Assembly: GCA_023251555.1 (NCBI GenBank)
Contig: JAHEYN010000003.1
Coordinates: forward strand, 1 to 64,000
Length of the DNA stretch: 64,000 nucleotides
Direction: 5' to 3'
Source: Bacteroidota bacterium
Lineage (GTDB): Bacteria > Bacteroidota > Bacteroidia > AKYH767-A > JAHEYN01
Made by a program: the position numbers and the translations under genes
Notes under the pieces: generated by a model
What the model was told of the DNA's origin: nothing
Databases searched by the model: none
Seen by the model: only the letters and a program-made list of their open reading frames with translations
Part shown: piece by piece, positions 41,851 through 50,691 of the stretch
How positions within the stretch are numbered: the stretch's first letter is position 1
Layout of the letters: the number at the start of each line of letters is the position of its first letter

Positions 41851-42977
41851 ATCGGAAAAACCATCATCCGGTATTCAAACACCATCCACCACAGTAATGC
41901 CGGCAGGGCTTTGAGTGCATAGGGTACAACATAATGATCCCTGGCGAATTTTGGGAAAATGTCCGTAGGCGACAAGGAGATAAGCACTATTGCAAGGATT
42001 ATAAGCCCTTTGTCGAAGATGCCCGGTTGCCGTATGCTGCAGTACCCGGTAACAATGCCTGCCATGGCAATGATAAACGTAGGGGATTCTGCACGGTGAT
42101 TAAAGATCACAACCCAGATGAGCATGGCAGAAAGAAAGAGCAACCGGAAAGCTCTCTCGCCGTACGCTTTTATGTTTATCAGTGGAAGCATAAGCAAGAT
42201 TAGCCCTGACAACTGCACCCATATTTTAGGCGGATCATAACCTGACCATGACCTGATGATTCCCATGACAGACAATCCCCAGGATGCCTGCTGGTCATCT
42301 TTAAGTAATGAAACCCACTGTTTATAAAGGAAAATAAGCTGATCACAGGAAATAATGAGAAGGGGCAGTGCAAAAAGAGCAAGCGTACAAAGCAGGAAAA
42401 AGGAAATAAATTTTTTCTTCCCGGGATACAGCCATGCGAGGAGCAGGAATGCAAGGCTGAAAATTTTTATGTAGGCGGAGAGTGCAATGAAGAGGGCGGC
42501 GGCGGCAGGTTTTTTTCTTTCAAAAGCATTAAATGCTCCTATCATCAGTGCAGCCATCAGTATGTTGCTCTGGCAGTTCTGGACGGAGGTAAGGGTTTCT
42601 ATAACCATTAGCCATGCGGCTATCCACCGGGGCCTTCCTTCGGGCAGCAGCTTCCGGAGTGCCGCCAGCAGGCAAATCACATTGAATAGGTTCCAGGCAA
42701 TTACTCCTGCCCGGTCGGGCAGGAGGGCCCAGGGCGCAAACAATACAGAAAAGGCAGGACTGTATTTGAAGAAATCAAGCGGAGTGTTCCCGTAGCTTTG
42801 AGGGGAATAAAGATCATGATTCCCCGCAAGGTTATAAAAAGAAGTTCTAAAGATGAGATAATTCTTATAATGATCGGGGCCAAGCCACACAAGGTGTATG
42901 CCTGCAATCAGCGTAATTACAATGTACGCTATGAAAATAAAAACAGGACTTTTCAGGAATGACAACCGGGCTGCCAT
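41796..42977 (-). CDS. GT87/DUF2029-like membrane glycosyltransferase
   Basis: 393 residues with about ten membrane helices. N-terminal IAYIVITLIAGIHLVWLGPD, then the acidic loop YNLAGNHDLYSP and DFFKYSPAFSVLFAPWALLP (a K-Y-P-P-type motif of DUF2029), followed by RWIAAWLMVIETLTSVQNCQ and SNILMAALMIGA, which match polyprenyl-phosphate-dependent mannosyl/arabinosyl transferases of family GT87. The C-terminal residues YEPRSKLRPQQAAEN are translated from repeat copy 4. Last gene of a four-gene operon, starting directly at the kdsC stop with no gap. Sugar donor and acceptor unknown. Confidence 0.8.
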   Translation of the reverse strand: MAARLSFLKSPVFIFIAYIVITLIAGIHLVWLGPDHYKNYLIFRTSFYNLAGNHDLYSPQSYGNTPLDFFKYSPAFSVLFAPWALLPDRAGVIAWNLFNVICLLAALRKLLPEGRPRWIAAWLMVIETLTSVQNCQSNILMAALMIGAFNAFERKKPAAAALFIALSAYIKIFSLAFLLLAWLYPGKKKFISFFLLCTLALFALPLLIISCDQLIFLYKQWVSLLKDDQQASWGLSVMGIIRSWSGYDPPKIWVQLSGLILLMLPLINIKAYGERAFRLLFLSAMLIWVVIFNHRAESPTFIIAMAGIVTGYCSIRQPGIFDKGLIILAIVLISLSPTDIFPKFARDHYVVPYALKALPALLWWMVFEYRMMVFPIKWYEPRSKLRPQQAAEN

Positions 42978-43469
42978 TTATATATTCCTGATAAACCTTT
43001 CTATAAATTCTCTTACGCAGCCTTCTCCCCCTTTGCAGCGAAGCACCACGTCAGCTATTTTTTTTACAGCGGGCATGGCATCTGCGGGGCAGGCGCTGAA
43101 GCCGGCATATGTCATTACTTCCCGGTCATTGGTGTCATCCCCTATGTATGCAACCTGGGAAAACTCAATGCCAAGCTTCCGTGTCCATTTATCAAGCACT
43201 TTCAACTTTTCTTCGTTTCCCACATATACGAATTTCACACCGAGAAATGAAGCTCTCCTGCTGATGAGGTTCACATTTTTACCTGAGCTCAGGAATGCAA
43301 TGTCCATGCCCGCCTTAGCGAGGTTCTTAATGCCCCACCCGTCTTTGGCGTTGAATTTTTTGAATTCTTCTCCGCCTTCGGTATAGTACATTCCTCCGTC
43401 GGTCAGCACTCCGTCCACGTCGAGTACGAGGAAGCGGATATCTTTTTTGTTATTGCTTTTTTTTGCCAT
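42978..43469 (-). CDS. kdsC: KdsC-like HAD phosphatase (KDO-8-phosphate phosphatase)
   Basis: 163 residues, typical size. HAD motif I LDVDGVLTDGGMYY (~14), with the T-D-G of KdsC, and motif IV YIGDDTNDREVM (~108); no cap domain, as expected for this tetrameric class (C0). KdsC releases phosphate from 3-deoxy-D-manno-octulosonate 8-phosphate in KDO synthesis for lipid A-core. Third gene in the operon with the epimerase-CBS fusion and the DAHP synthase. Related phosphatases act on nonulosonate 9-phosphates, so specificity is not certain. Confidence 0.88.
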   Translation of the reverse strand: MAKKSNNKKDIRFLVLDVDGVLTDGGMYYTEGGEEFKKFNAKDGWGIKNLAKAGMDIAFLSSGKNVNLISRRASFLGVKFVYVGNEEKLKVLDKWTRKLGIEFSQVAYIGDDTNDREVMTYAGFSACPADAMPAVKKIADVVLRCKGGEGCVREFIERFIRNI

Positions 43470-43480
43470 GGGATCTTCAA

Positions 43481-44479
43481 TCAGGTGATATTTCTGCCTA
43501 TTGCTTTTGCAATGGGTTTCAGGCTTTCGTAGAGGCGTGTAAATTCTTCGTGGTTGAGTTGCTGGGAGGCGTCGGATTTAGCCGAGGCGGGGTCGGGGTG
43601 GGTTTCAACCAGGAGGCCGTCCACTCCCATGGCCATGCACGCGCGGGTGAGATCGGGTACTCCGTAGGCGTAGCCTATGGCGTGACTCGGGTCAAGTACA
43701 ACGGGGAGATTGGTATAGTGCTTCAGGTAAGCGGCGCCGCAGAGGTCAAGGGTAAAGCGTGTCTTGGTTTCGAAGGTGCGTATCCCCCTCTCGCAGAGGA
43801 TAACCTGTTCATTGCCTCCGGAAAGAATAAACTCCGCAGCCTGAACATGCTCCTGCAGCGTGGTGCCGAAACCGCGTTTGAGCAGCACGGGCTTTCCTGA
43901 CCGGGCACAGCCTTTCAATATGCCGTGGTCGTACATGGCTTTGGCTCCGATCTGTATGATGTCGGCATATTCAATTACTTCCTCAAGGTGGGTGGAGTCG
44001 CGTACTTCGGTGATAATCTTTAATCCGTACCTGCTGCGGATTTTATCAAGGAGCTTCAGCCCTTCGGTACCGAGCCCCTGAAAAGTATACGGAGACGTGC
44101 GCGGCTTGAAAGCACCCGCACGCAGCACGCGGATGCCGAGGCTTATACATAACTCGGCCGAGCGGGTGATCTGTTCCTCACTTTCTACGGAACAGGGGCC
44201 GGTGATTACAAGCGTGTTGTTTGTTGAACCGCCGACCGCAAAATCCCCCACGCGGATTTCCCGTGTCTGCGGGTTGTACTTCCTGCTGGCAAGCTGAATG
44301 TCGTCATCAAAAACGAAGAATTTATCAGTCCAGACATGATGCTTCGGCTCCAGCTTTTTTATCTTCGAAGGGGTAACAAGGATATTCTGTCCGCCGGCAT
44401 TAAGGATAAAGGCATCCAGATCTCTGGCCATCTCCTCAATCTTCTTCGGCTCTGTTCCCGGTTTCAGTTGAATAATCAT
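43481..44479 (-). CDS. aroF: 3-deoxy-7-phosphoheptulonate (DAHP) synthase, type I-beta with N-terminal regulatory domain
   Basis: 332 residues. Residues ~1-65 are the ferredoxin-like domain (MIIQLKPGTEPKKIEEMARD) seen in Thermotoga-type DAHP synthases, usually for Tyr/Phe control. The barrel carries ITGPCSVESEEQI (~95), GAFKPRTSPYTFQGLG (~120), TEVRD, IGAKAMYDHGILK, KRGFGTTLQEHV, ERGIRTFETKTRFTLDL and LPVVLDPSHAIGYA. It condenses PEP with erythrose 4-phosphate at the entry to aromatic synthesis. The KDO8P synthase family is related, but the N-terminal domain favours DAHP synthase. Three bp after the epimerase-CBS gene, 11 bp before kdsC. Confidence 0.9.
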   Translation of the reverse strand: MIIQLKPGTEPKKIEEMARDLDAFILNAGGQNILVTPSKIKKLEPKHHVWTDKFFVFDDDIQLASRKYNPQTREIRVGDFAVGGSTNNTLVITGPCSVESEEQITRSAELCISLGIRVLRAGAFKPRTSPYTFQGLGTEGLKLLDKIRSRYGLKIITEVRDSTHLEEVIEYADIIQIGAKAMYDHGILKGCARSGKPVLLKRGFGTTLQEHVQAAEFILSGGNEQVILCERGIRTFETKTRFTLDLCGAAYLKHYTNLPVVLDPSHAIGYAYGVPDLTRACMAMGVDGLLVETHPDPASAKSDASQQLNHEEFTRLYESLKPIAKAIGRNIT

Positions 44480-44482
44480 AGT

Positions 44483-45490
44483 TTAAGATTCTCCTTTAAT
44501 AAGGTTATTGAATGTGAGCGTTCCCGTAAAAATGTTGTCATCATCAACTACAGGGATAAACAGCACAGGGAAGGATAAGCGTTTAATCATCTGTATTATT
44601 TCAGACACAGACTGTCCCTGGGTTACTTTCACCGGACTCCTGTTGACAAGGGCGGAAGCTTCTATTTTATTCAGGTCGCCTGTATGCCTGAGCAGTCCTC
44701 TTCTCACATCCGCATTGGTGATGATTCCTTCCAGTTCGCCCTTTCTCCCTGTTACCGTGGTGAAGCCCATGTTATATTTTTCGATGGACTGGAGCACGTC
44801 GCGGAAAGAGAACTTTCCTGTTTCGAGGACCGGGCATTCGTTTTTGTCGATCATAAAATCCCCGGCGAGAATATGATCACTTCCTGTTTCGCTGCGCAGG
44901 CGGTGAAGTGCGATTCCCATGTAATCGGCGTTTACGAGGTAGGATCCCGATACAACAAGAGAAACGCCCATATTGCGCAGCACAAAAGAGATTTCATCAT
45001 TTACACCTCCGTCTACATGAATCTTTGCCCCGGGGAAAAGGGATTGAAACTGGCGTATTCTCCTGAAATTTTCCCTGTTGAACTTTCCCCCGCTCTTCCC
45101 GGGAGTGGTGGTCATGAAAAGCACAAAATCAAATTGATTTTTCAACCTGCTGAAACTTTCGGGGGGAGTCCCGGAAACGATGGCCAGCCCTATTTTTGAA
45201 GTGATGCCGGCCGGGATGTCAAGGGGCCCGGTGAGGTTTTCAAACTGGAAGGAAACCATCTCCGTGCCGGTTTGCCGGATACCATCAAAGAATTTCTCGG
45301 GATGAGGGGATATGATATGAAGATCAACGGGAGTTTTACTTATGCTGCGTATTTTTCTTATATCTTCAAATACAGAGAGATCATCATTGCAGTCAATGTG
45401 AAAATAATCAACATGGTAGCCGTCCAGTTCTTTTACCAGTTCATCAAGCGGTCGGGAAATGTTTGAGTAAACCGAAGCGGAGATTTTCAT
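44483..45490 (-). CDS. Ribulose-phosphate-3-epimerase-like barrel fused to two CBS domains
   Basis: 335 residues. The N-terminal ~200 residues are a ribulose-5-phosphate 3-epimerase-type barrel with all four metal/catalytic positions: His31 and Asp33 (YFHIDCND), His58 (VDLHIISPHP) and Asp160 (KIHVDGGVND), plus MTTTPGKSGGKF at the phosphate loop. Residues ~205-335 form a CBS pair of the kind found at the C-terminus of arabinose-5-phosphate isomerase KdsD (GFTTVTGRKGELEGIITNAD then VRRGLL; SPVKVTQGQSVSEIIQMIK). I know no characterised protein with this fusion. It heads the operon aroF-kdsC-GT87, so it may supply or sense a pentose phosphate for a KDO-like pathway. A TATCTTTG box lies 25 bp upstream. 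Confidence 0.8.
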   Translation of the reverse strand: MKISASVYSNISRPLDELVKELDGYHVDYFHIDCNDDLSVFEDIRKIRSISKTPVDLHIISPHPEKFFDGIRQTGTEMVSFQFENLTGPLDIPAGITSKIGLAIVSGTPPESFSRLKNQFDFVLFMTTTPGKSGGKFNRENFRRIRQFQSLFPGAKIHVDGGVNDEISFVLRNMGVSLVVSGSYLVNADYMGIALHRLRSETGSDHILAGDFMIDKNECPVLETGKFSFRDVLQSIEKYNMGFTTVTGRKGELEGIITNADVRRGLLRHTGDLNKIEASALVNRSPVKVTQGQSVSEIIQMIKRLSFPVLFIPVVDDDNIFTGTLTFNNLIKGES

Positions 45491-45515
45491 TGACAGCGGT
45501 AATGCTTCATTCCTG

Positions 45516-45523
45516 CAAAGATA
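45516..45523 (-). promoter_or_regulatory. Candidate -7 box for the epimerase-CBS/aroF/kdsC/GT87 operon
   Basis: The minus strand reads TATCTTTG (TAnnTTTG), 25 bp before the ATG at 45490. Confidence 0.5.
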
Positions 45524-45570
45524 TACTTTCAGCGGTTTTTTGCGGGCGCGTACATAAGAATTTTGTCATT

Positions 45571-45626
45571 TGAGAGTGAAAAAACAAGAACTAAATAATA
45601 TTTTTTGACAAATTGAAGCTACACTT
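45571..45626. repeat. Direct repeat, left copy, flanking the AbiE module
   Basis: Begins TGAGAGTGAAAAAAC and ends CAAATTGAAGCTACACTT. It matches 47699-47753 over about 55 bp with small indels. The right copy contains the tRNA-Arg promoter; in this copy the -7 box TATCTTTG is degraded to TACACTTA. Confidence 0.7.
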
Positions 45627-45762
45627 ATTACCTTTTGATGGTATGAATGACCGTAATACGCTCGATTTTGCAGTCAAAAGGCAATAAATTACAGCCCGAA
45701 TTGACATTTTGTTGTAGGATAAGACCCAAAAATTGGGGCGTATCTCACAGTAAAATGTCATT

Positions 45763-46638
45763 ATGCCCACAGTAAAAAATATTATGTCATTTTATACAAA
45801 CATAAATAAATTAGTATTAGATTTGCTTGCTCAAAATGACATGAAGAAAGAAGCTGAAATAAAAGATGTAAGGAAGCAGCAGCTTGAGTTTATCCGTCTG
45901 CTGGATGAATACGAAGTGAATATATTCACTATTGCGAATATAGGAAAGCAAATACACCACCCGTTCAAAAATGTGCAGGGCATAGCGGACAGGCTCACAA
46001 AAAAAGGATTGCTCACCCGGATCGAGAATGGAAAATACTGCCGTCATAATTTCCGGGATGAATGGGTAATCGGGAATTATCTCGTGAAAGACGGAGTGAT
46101 TGCCTATTGGTCGGCATTAAACAGGCATGGGCTAACGGAACAATTTCCCAATACAATATTTGTACAAACAGCAAAAGAGAAGCTGGACAAAAATGTATTC
46201 GGAGTAGATTATAAGTTTATCCGGGTTGCAAAAAGAAAACTCATCGGTTATGAAATGTACGGAGTGGGTAATAACCAGTTCCGTATGACCGATGTCGAAA
46301 AAACCATTGCGGATTGCTTCGACCTGCCTGAATATTCCGGTGGATATGCAGAACTGATCCGGGCTTTCAAAACTGCCAAGCCGGATGCGAAAAAAATGAT
46401 AAAATATTGCAAGGCCATTAACAACATAGCAGTAACAAAGCGAATTGCATTTTTAGGAGAGCTTTTAAAAAAAGAAAACTTTGATATGTTTCTGAAATAT
46501 GCCAAAGAGGCGATAAACGAAAGGTATATTCTTTTCGACCCCATTGGATTAGCTACCGGAGAGTATGTAAAGGAATGGAAAATACGATTGAATGTAAGCA
46601 GTGAAGAAATATTGGAAATAGCCAATAAGCAGTATTGA
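45763..46638 (+). CDS. abiEi: AbiEi-like antitoxin (type IV toxin-antitoxin)
   Basis: About 291 residues (later in-frame starts at codons 8 and 27 are possible). Winged-helix region at ~45-95 (EVNIFTIANIGKQI, IADRLTKKGLLTRIENGKY) followed by the family core: VIAYWSALNRHGLTEQFPNT, KFIRVAKRKLIGYEMY and MTDVEKTIADCFDLPEYSGG. AbiEi represses its own operon and counteracts the nucleotidyltransferase toxin AbiEii encoded next, with an ATGA overlap. The pair gives abortive phage resistance in characterised hosts. Lies between direct repeats beside tRNA-Arg. Confidence 0.87.
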   Translation: MPTVKNIMSFYTNINKLVLDLLAQNDMKKEAEIKDVRKQQLEFIRLLDEYEVNIFTIANIGKQIHHPFKNVQGIADRLTKKGLLTRIENGKYCRHNFRDEWVIGNYLVKDGVIAYWSALNRHGLTEQFPNTIFVQTAKEKLDKNVFGVDYKFIRVAKRKLIGYEMYGVGNNQFRMTDVEKTIADCFDLPEYSGGYAELIRAFKTAKPDAKKMIKYCKAINNIAVTKRIAFLGELLKKENFDMFLKYAKEAINERYILFDPIGLATGEYVKEWKIRLNVSSEEILEIANKQY

Positions 46639-47495
46639 TGATTTTACAAAGAGAAATAACAGCCTTAGCACAAAAAGCAGGTGTTTCAAAAACCACCATT
46701 GACAAGGACTGGGTATTAGGACACTTCATTGATGCGATATACTCCGTGAAGGGACTGAAAGAAAATCTGATCTTCAAGGGCGGAACCTGTTTGAAAAAAT
46801 GCTACCTGCCCGATTATCGTTTTTCGGAGGATTTGGATTTTACGGCAACGGATGAAAAAATTATTCTTACCGAAGAAATATTTAACAAGGTGGTAACGCT
46901 TGTTACTAAACGCACCGGCATAGCTTCACATATAATTTCGTTTCGGGATTTGATTTTTAAAAATCAAAAAACAGGATATGAAGTAATTGTAAAATACTGG
47001 GGAGCCGATCATCAGATTAACTCGGCAGTTCCACCGCATGAAAGGTGGATGACAAGCATTAAGATTGAAGTAATCAAATATGAATTGTTGTTATTTCCTC
47101 CGGTAAAGAAAAAAGTAGCACATGCTTATTCCGATAAACTTTCAGATAGTGCAAACCACATTCCCTGCTATTCGATTGAAGAAGTAATGTCCGAAAAGAT
47201 AAGGGCATTGATGCAGCGCAAATATACTGCACCACGGGACTATTACGATATATGGTATTTAAGCAGGAATTTCAAGCTGAATAATGAAAAGATTGTTGAG
47301 GCATTTCACAAGAAAGTGAAATACAAAAACCTTGAGTTTACAGGAATAGAGCAACTGATAAATCCCCGAAACGAAAAAATACTCCGGCACAACTGGCAGA
47401 ATAGTTTGGGTCATCAGATTACGAAGGGGAATTTGGTGGACTATACTGTTGTTATTCCTGAAGTGAAGGAATATTTTGAAACAATATTTGAGTAG
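46635..47495 (+). CDS. abiEii: AbiEii-like nucleotidyltransferase toxin
   Basis: 286 residues. Nucleotidyltransferase motifs: IFKGGTCLKKCYLPDYRFSE then DLDFT at ~46-70 (K-G-G-T and the R-x-S-E-D-L-D-F metal site), KIEVIKYE, and a later EEVMSEKIRALMQRKYTAPR with DYYDIWYL (~188-213), the standard AbiEii/AbiGii motif order. The toxin blocks growth, probably by nucleotide transfer to RNA. Its start overlaps the abiEi stop by 4 bp. No truncation seen. A short inverted repeat (47504-47523) follows the stop. Confidence 0.88.
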   Translation: MMILQREITALAQKAGVSKTTIDKDWVLGHFIDAIYSVKGLKENLIFKGGTCLKKCYLPDYRFSEDLDFTATDEKIILTEEIFNKVVTLVTKRTGIASHIISFRDLIFKNQKTGYEVIVKYWGADHQINSAVPPHERWMTSIKIEVIKYELLLFPPVKKKVAHAYSDKLSDSANHIPCYSIEEVMSEKIRALMQRKYTAPRDYYDIWYLSRNFKLNNEKIVEAFHKKVKYKNLEFTGIEQLINPRNEKILRHNWQNSLGHQITKGNLVDYTVVIPEVKEYFETIFE

Positions 47496-47698
47496 TGTTG
47501 AAGTGCTTTTTAATAAAAAAGCATAATACGTATGAGTTAAAATCCTTTCCGAAAATGGTCTCAAGCTGGACGTCAATATTTACAAACCATTTCTCGGTTA
47601 AAAAATTGGAGGTGTTCTGATCGGTGAGAGAGGGATTAATGTGAGAGCATATTAAAAATTCTCTCATGTTTTTTGGACACAGGTTATTTAGCCATGAG

Positions 47699-47753
47699 TG
47701 AGAGTGAAAAAACTAAAAATAATAATACTTTTTAGCAAATTGAAGCTATCTTT
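47699..47753. repeat. Direct repeat, right copy, overlapping the tRNA-Arg promoter
   Basis: Begins TGAGAGTGAAAAAACTAAAA and ends CAAATTGAAGCTATCTTT. Right-hand copy of the repeat that also lies at 45571-45626, before the AbiE genes. The stretch from 47496 to here (about 200 bp) holds no recognisable gene. Confidence 0.7.
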
Positions 47754-47754
47754 G
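47747..47754 (+). promoter_or_regulatory. Candidate -7 box of tRNA-Arg
   Basis: TATCTTTG (TAnnTTTG) ends 38 bp before the first base of the tRNA gene. Confidence 0.55.
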
Positions 47755-47792
47755 CAGTTCGGTTTTTGAGCCGAAAAATTGCTGAAACGCCT

Positions 47793-47864
47793 GGTCCCGT
47801 AGTTCAACGGATAGAACACTGGTTTCCTAAACCGGGGATAGAAGTTCGATTCTTCTCGGGACTA
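47793..47864 (+). tRNA. tRNA-Arg(CCU)
   Basis: 72-nt cloverleaf: acceptor GGTCCCG/CGGGACT (first pair G-U), U8-A9, D stem GTTC/GAAC, anticodon stem CTGGT/ACCGG with loop TTCCTAA giving anticodon CCU (47826-47828) for AGG codons, four-base variable loop, T stem AGAAG/CTTCT with TTCGATT loop, discriminator A. CCA is not encoded. It lies just after the AbiE island. Confidence 0.93.
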
Positions 47865-48005
47865 CAAGATCAGAGTGAGTGTGGGAGTGAGAGTGGGACT
47901 GTGCCTTTGCGAAGCTTCAGCGAAGCAAGGGTGAGCGCGAACACTCTGATTCTTCTTCATTGCTCACCCTCAAAACTCACACTTTCTTAAACAAAGCGAA
48001 TTTTT

Positions 48006-50030
48006 CTAAAACAGTCTTCCCCCGGCTTCAACGCTTTTCTCAGGTTCCACGAGGATGCATTCATTGTTCTTATCGGGAAGTCCGAGTGTGAGAACTTCAG
48101 AAACAAAAGGTCCTACTTTTCGTGGAGGGAGGTTTACGACGGCAAGGATCATTCTGCCTTTCAATTGCTCTTTGGTATAGTTTGCACAGAGGCGTGCGCT
48201 GGAGGTTCTGATCCCGATCTCTTTCCCGAAATCAATCCTGAGCTTATAAGCGGGCTTTTGTGCTTCGGGAAAATCTTCGGCCTGGATAATTTTTCCTACC
48301 CGTATGTCAAGCTTCTGAAAATCAGTAATGGATGCTCCGGGCTCTGTGTGCCCGCCTGATTTTTTCCCGGCGGATAATTTATCCATCTGCTTTTCTATTA
48401 TGGAACTTTCAAGTTTTTCGAAGAGAAGGACTGCTTCCCCGAGCAGGTGGCCGTCAGGGAGATTATCTGTTCTTGAGGCATCAGCCCACCTGCGTGCCGG
48501 CATCTGCAGGATGGAAGTGAGTCTGGTAGCCGTGAATGGGAGAAAAGGTTCCATGAGCACGGAGAGGTTTGCTGAGATCTGGAGACAGATATTCAGAACC
48601 GTTTTCACCCGTACCTCATCGTTTTTAATCGCTTTCCAGGGTTCGTTATCGGCAAGATATTTATTGCCTGCCCTTGCAAGGTTCATCACTTCAGCCAGCG
48701 CTTCACGGAACCTGAAGCGATCGAGGCAGCCGGCAATTTTTGAAGGATACGCACTGATCTCCCTGAGCAGGTGCAGGTCAGCGGAAGTAAGGATTTCAGC
48801 ATGCGGAACGCGTCCCTGAAAATATTTTTGAGTAAGTACAATTGTTCTGTTCACAAAATTACCGAGGATGGCCACCAGCTCATTATTATTTTTTGCCAGG
48901 AAGTCCTTCCAGCTGAAGTCGTTGTCTTTTGTTTCGGGCATGTTGGAGCAGAGAACGTAACGGAGGATATCCTGCTTCCCGGGAAAATCAAGAAGATATT
49001 CATGCAGCCACACCGCCCAGTTGCGTGAGGTGGATATTTTCTCTCCTTCCAGGTTGAGGAACTCGTTGGCAGGGACATTTTCGGGGAGAATGAAATCTCC
49101 GTGGGCCATGAGCATGGCAGGAAAGACGATGCAGTGAAATACGATATTATCTTTTCCGATAAAATGCAGGAGGCGGGTTTCATTGCTTTTCCAGTATTTT
49201 TCCCATCCTTCCGGAAGCAGCTCTTTGGTTGCGGAAATGTATCCGATGGGCGCATCGAACCATACATATAAAACTTTCCCGTCTGCTCCGGGCAGGGGAA
49301 CTTTGACACCCCAGTCAAGGTCGCGGGTTACAGCCCTGGGCTGGAGACCTTCGTCCAGCCATGACTTGCATTGTCCGTACACATTGGCTTTCCAGTCTTC
49401 TTTATGATCCCTGAGAATATATGCCGAAAGTTTTTCCTGGAATTGATCAAGGGGCAGGAACCAGTGGCGCGTCTCCCTGAGTACAGGGGTTTTTCCGCTC
49501 AGGGCGGATTTGGGGTTGACAAGGTCAGTGGGGTTGAGTGATGTGCCGCATTTTTCACACTGGTCTCCGTAGGCATTTTCATAACCGCACCGGGGACAGG
49601 TACCCGTGATATAACGGTCGGCAAGAAATTGCTTTTGCTCCTCGTCAAAGTATTGCCGGGTAACTTTTTCTGCAAAAATCCCTTTATCATAAAGTACTTT
49701 GAAAAAATCAGATGCCGTCCGGTGATGTGTTGTAGATGAGGTGCGGGAGTATATGTCAAAAGAAATTCCGAAGGCAGCGAATGATTCTTTCATCATCCCA
49801 TGATATTTATCCACCACCTGCTGGGGGGACACATTCTCCTGCCTTGCTTTAATCGTGATGGGAACTCCATGTTCATCCGAGCCGCACACATAAATCACTT
49901 CTTCTCCTTTTGAGCGGAGGTAGCGTACATAAATATCGGCGGGGAGGTAGCATCCTGCCAGGTGACCTATGTGCACGGGGCCGTTGGCATAGGGAAGCGC
50001 AGCGGTAATAAGGTGGCGTTTAAATTTCAT
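48006..50030 (-). CDS. metG: Methionyl-tRNA synthetase
   Basis: 674 residues from ATG 50030 ([20 protein letters not shown]), preferred over the upstream in-frame ATG at 50066. HIGH motif in [17 protein letters not shown], zinc-binding [18 protein letters not shown] (~145), a KMSKS variant KISTSRNW (~335), and a C-terminal tRNA-binding (EMAP-II-like) domain from ~570 ([17 protein letters not shown]). Charges initiator and elongator tRNA-Met. A TACCTTTG box lies 34 bp upstream. Length and domains are complete. Confidence 0.97.
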   Translation of the reverse strand: MKFKRHLITAALPYANGPVHIGHLAGCYLPADIYVRYLRSKGEEVIYVCGSDEHGVPITIKARQENVSPQQVVDKYHGMMKESFAAFGISFDIYSRTSSTTHHRTASDFFKVLYDKGIFAEKVTRQYFDEEQKQFLADRYITGTCPRCGYENAYGDQCEKCGTSLNPTDLVNPKSALSGKTPVLRETRHWFLPLDQFQEKLSAYILRDHKEDWKANVYGQCKSWLDEGLQPRAVTRDLDWGVKVPLPGADGKVLYVWFDAPIGYISATKELLPEGWEKYWKSNETRLLHFIGKDNIVFHCIVFPAMLMAHGDFILPENVPANEFLNLEGEKISTSRNWAVWLHEYLLDFPGKQDILRYVLCSNMPETKDNDFSWKDFLAKNNNELVAILGNFVNRTIVLTQKYFQGRVPHAEILTSADLHLLREISAYPSKIAGCLDRFRFREALAEVMNLARAGNKYLADNEPWKAIKNDEVRVKTVLNICLQISANLSVLMEPFLPFTATRLTSILQMPARRWADASRTDNLPDGHLLGEAVLLFEKLESSIIEKQMDKLSAGKKSGGHTEPGASITDFQKLDIRVGKIIQAEDFPEAQKPAYKLRIDFGKEIGIRTSSARLCANYTKEQLKGRMILAVVNLPPRKVGPFVSEVLTLGLPDKNNECILVEPEKSVEAGGRLF

Positions 50031-50063
50031 TTCCGGATTCTCCGCATATGGGACTGTACGTGG

Positions 50064-50071
50064 CAAAGGTA
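50064..50071 (-). promoter_or_regulatory. Candidate -7 box for metG
   Basis: The minus strand reads TACCTTTG, 34 bp before the chosen metG ATG. Its position inside the longer frame supports the downstream start. Confidence 0.5.
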
Positions 50072-50212
50072 AGATAAAGCGGAAAACTGAAGCGGGGAAA
50101 ACCTCTTTGCATGTGACAGGTGATACAGATCAGCCCTGTGTTTGATTTAAGTCATTACCGTCAAGGCGGAACCGGAGATATCTTCGCATTACCACTTTAA
50201 ATTATTGCTGCC

Positions 50213-50686
50213 ATGCCTATGCACTTTGAAGATTACGCCGTAAAGGGAAATGAATTCCTGAATTCCCTTGCCTTTGAGTTGGGCGGAAAAAACTACAAGG
50301 AGAGTGCCGCACGGCTCACCCGCTGCGTGTTCCGTGTGCTGAGAAACTGCTTAACCCCTGAAGAATCCCTCGAATTACTTGCCCAGCTCCCCATGGCACT
50401 GAAGGCGGTGTATGTGGATGGATGGCAGTTACCCAAGAGAAATGCCCACCCCCGGAGAGAGGAAGATTTTATCTCTCTCGTGATGAAGGAAGACGGGCTT
50501 GCTGCTTACCGCGACTTCAGCAATGAAGCCGATGCGCGGCAATCGGTGAAAATTTTTTTCGGAGTGCTCGGGAATTATGTCTCCGGGGGACAGATGCGCG
50601 AGATGATTGGGGTGCTTCCCTCAGGCATCAGGTCCCTGCTGGAGGATGACGCAGTGAGTAATCGTATAAATTCATTAAACCTTTAA
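50213..50686 (+). CDS. DUF2267 protein
   Basis: 157 residues, soluble, built of two similar helical halves: AARLTRCVFRVLRNCLTPEE then LAQLPMALKAVYVDGW, and DARQSVKIFFGVLGNYVSGG then GVLPSGIRSLLE. The pattern of a helix, then (D/S)xLP followed by (R/K) and an aromatic residue, is that of DUF2267, a family of unknown activity often found with stress genes. It starts a three-gene operon with a baeRF-type protein (5-bp gap) and a universal stress protein (9-bp gap), which suggests a stress or dormancy role. Confidence 0.8.
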   Translation: MPMHFEDYAVKGNEFLNSLAFELGGKNYKESAARLTRCVFRVLRNCLTPEESLELLAQLPMALKAVYVDGWQLPKRNAHPRREEDFISLVMKEDGLAAYRDFSNEADARQSVKIFFGVLGNYVSGGQMREMIGVLPSGIRSLLEDDAVSNRINSLNL

Positions 50687-50691
50687 TCAAT

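Noticed and set aside
47452-47667. 71-codon minus-strand frame opposite the end of abiEii and beyond
   Set aside because: Overlaps abiEii, no recognised domain; the part beyond abiEii looks like decayed spacer.
47869-47950. ATCAGAGTG/CACTCTGAT inverted repeat after tRNA-Arg
   Set aside because: Arms are 64 bp apart, and no T-run follows; not enough to call a terminator or attachment site.
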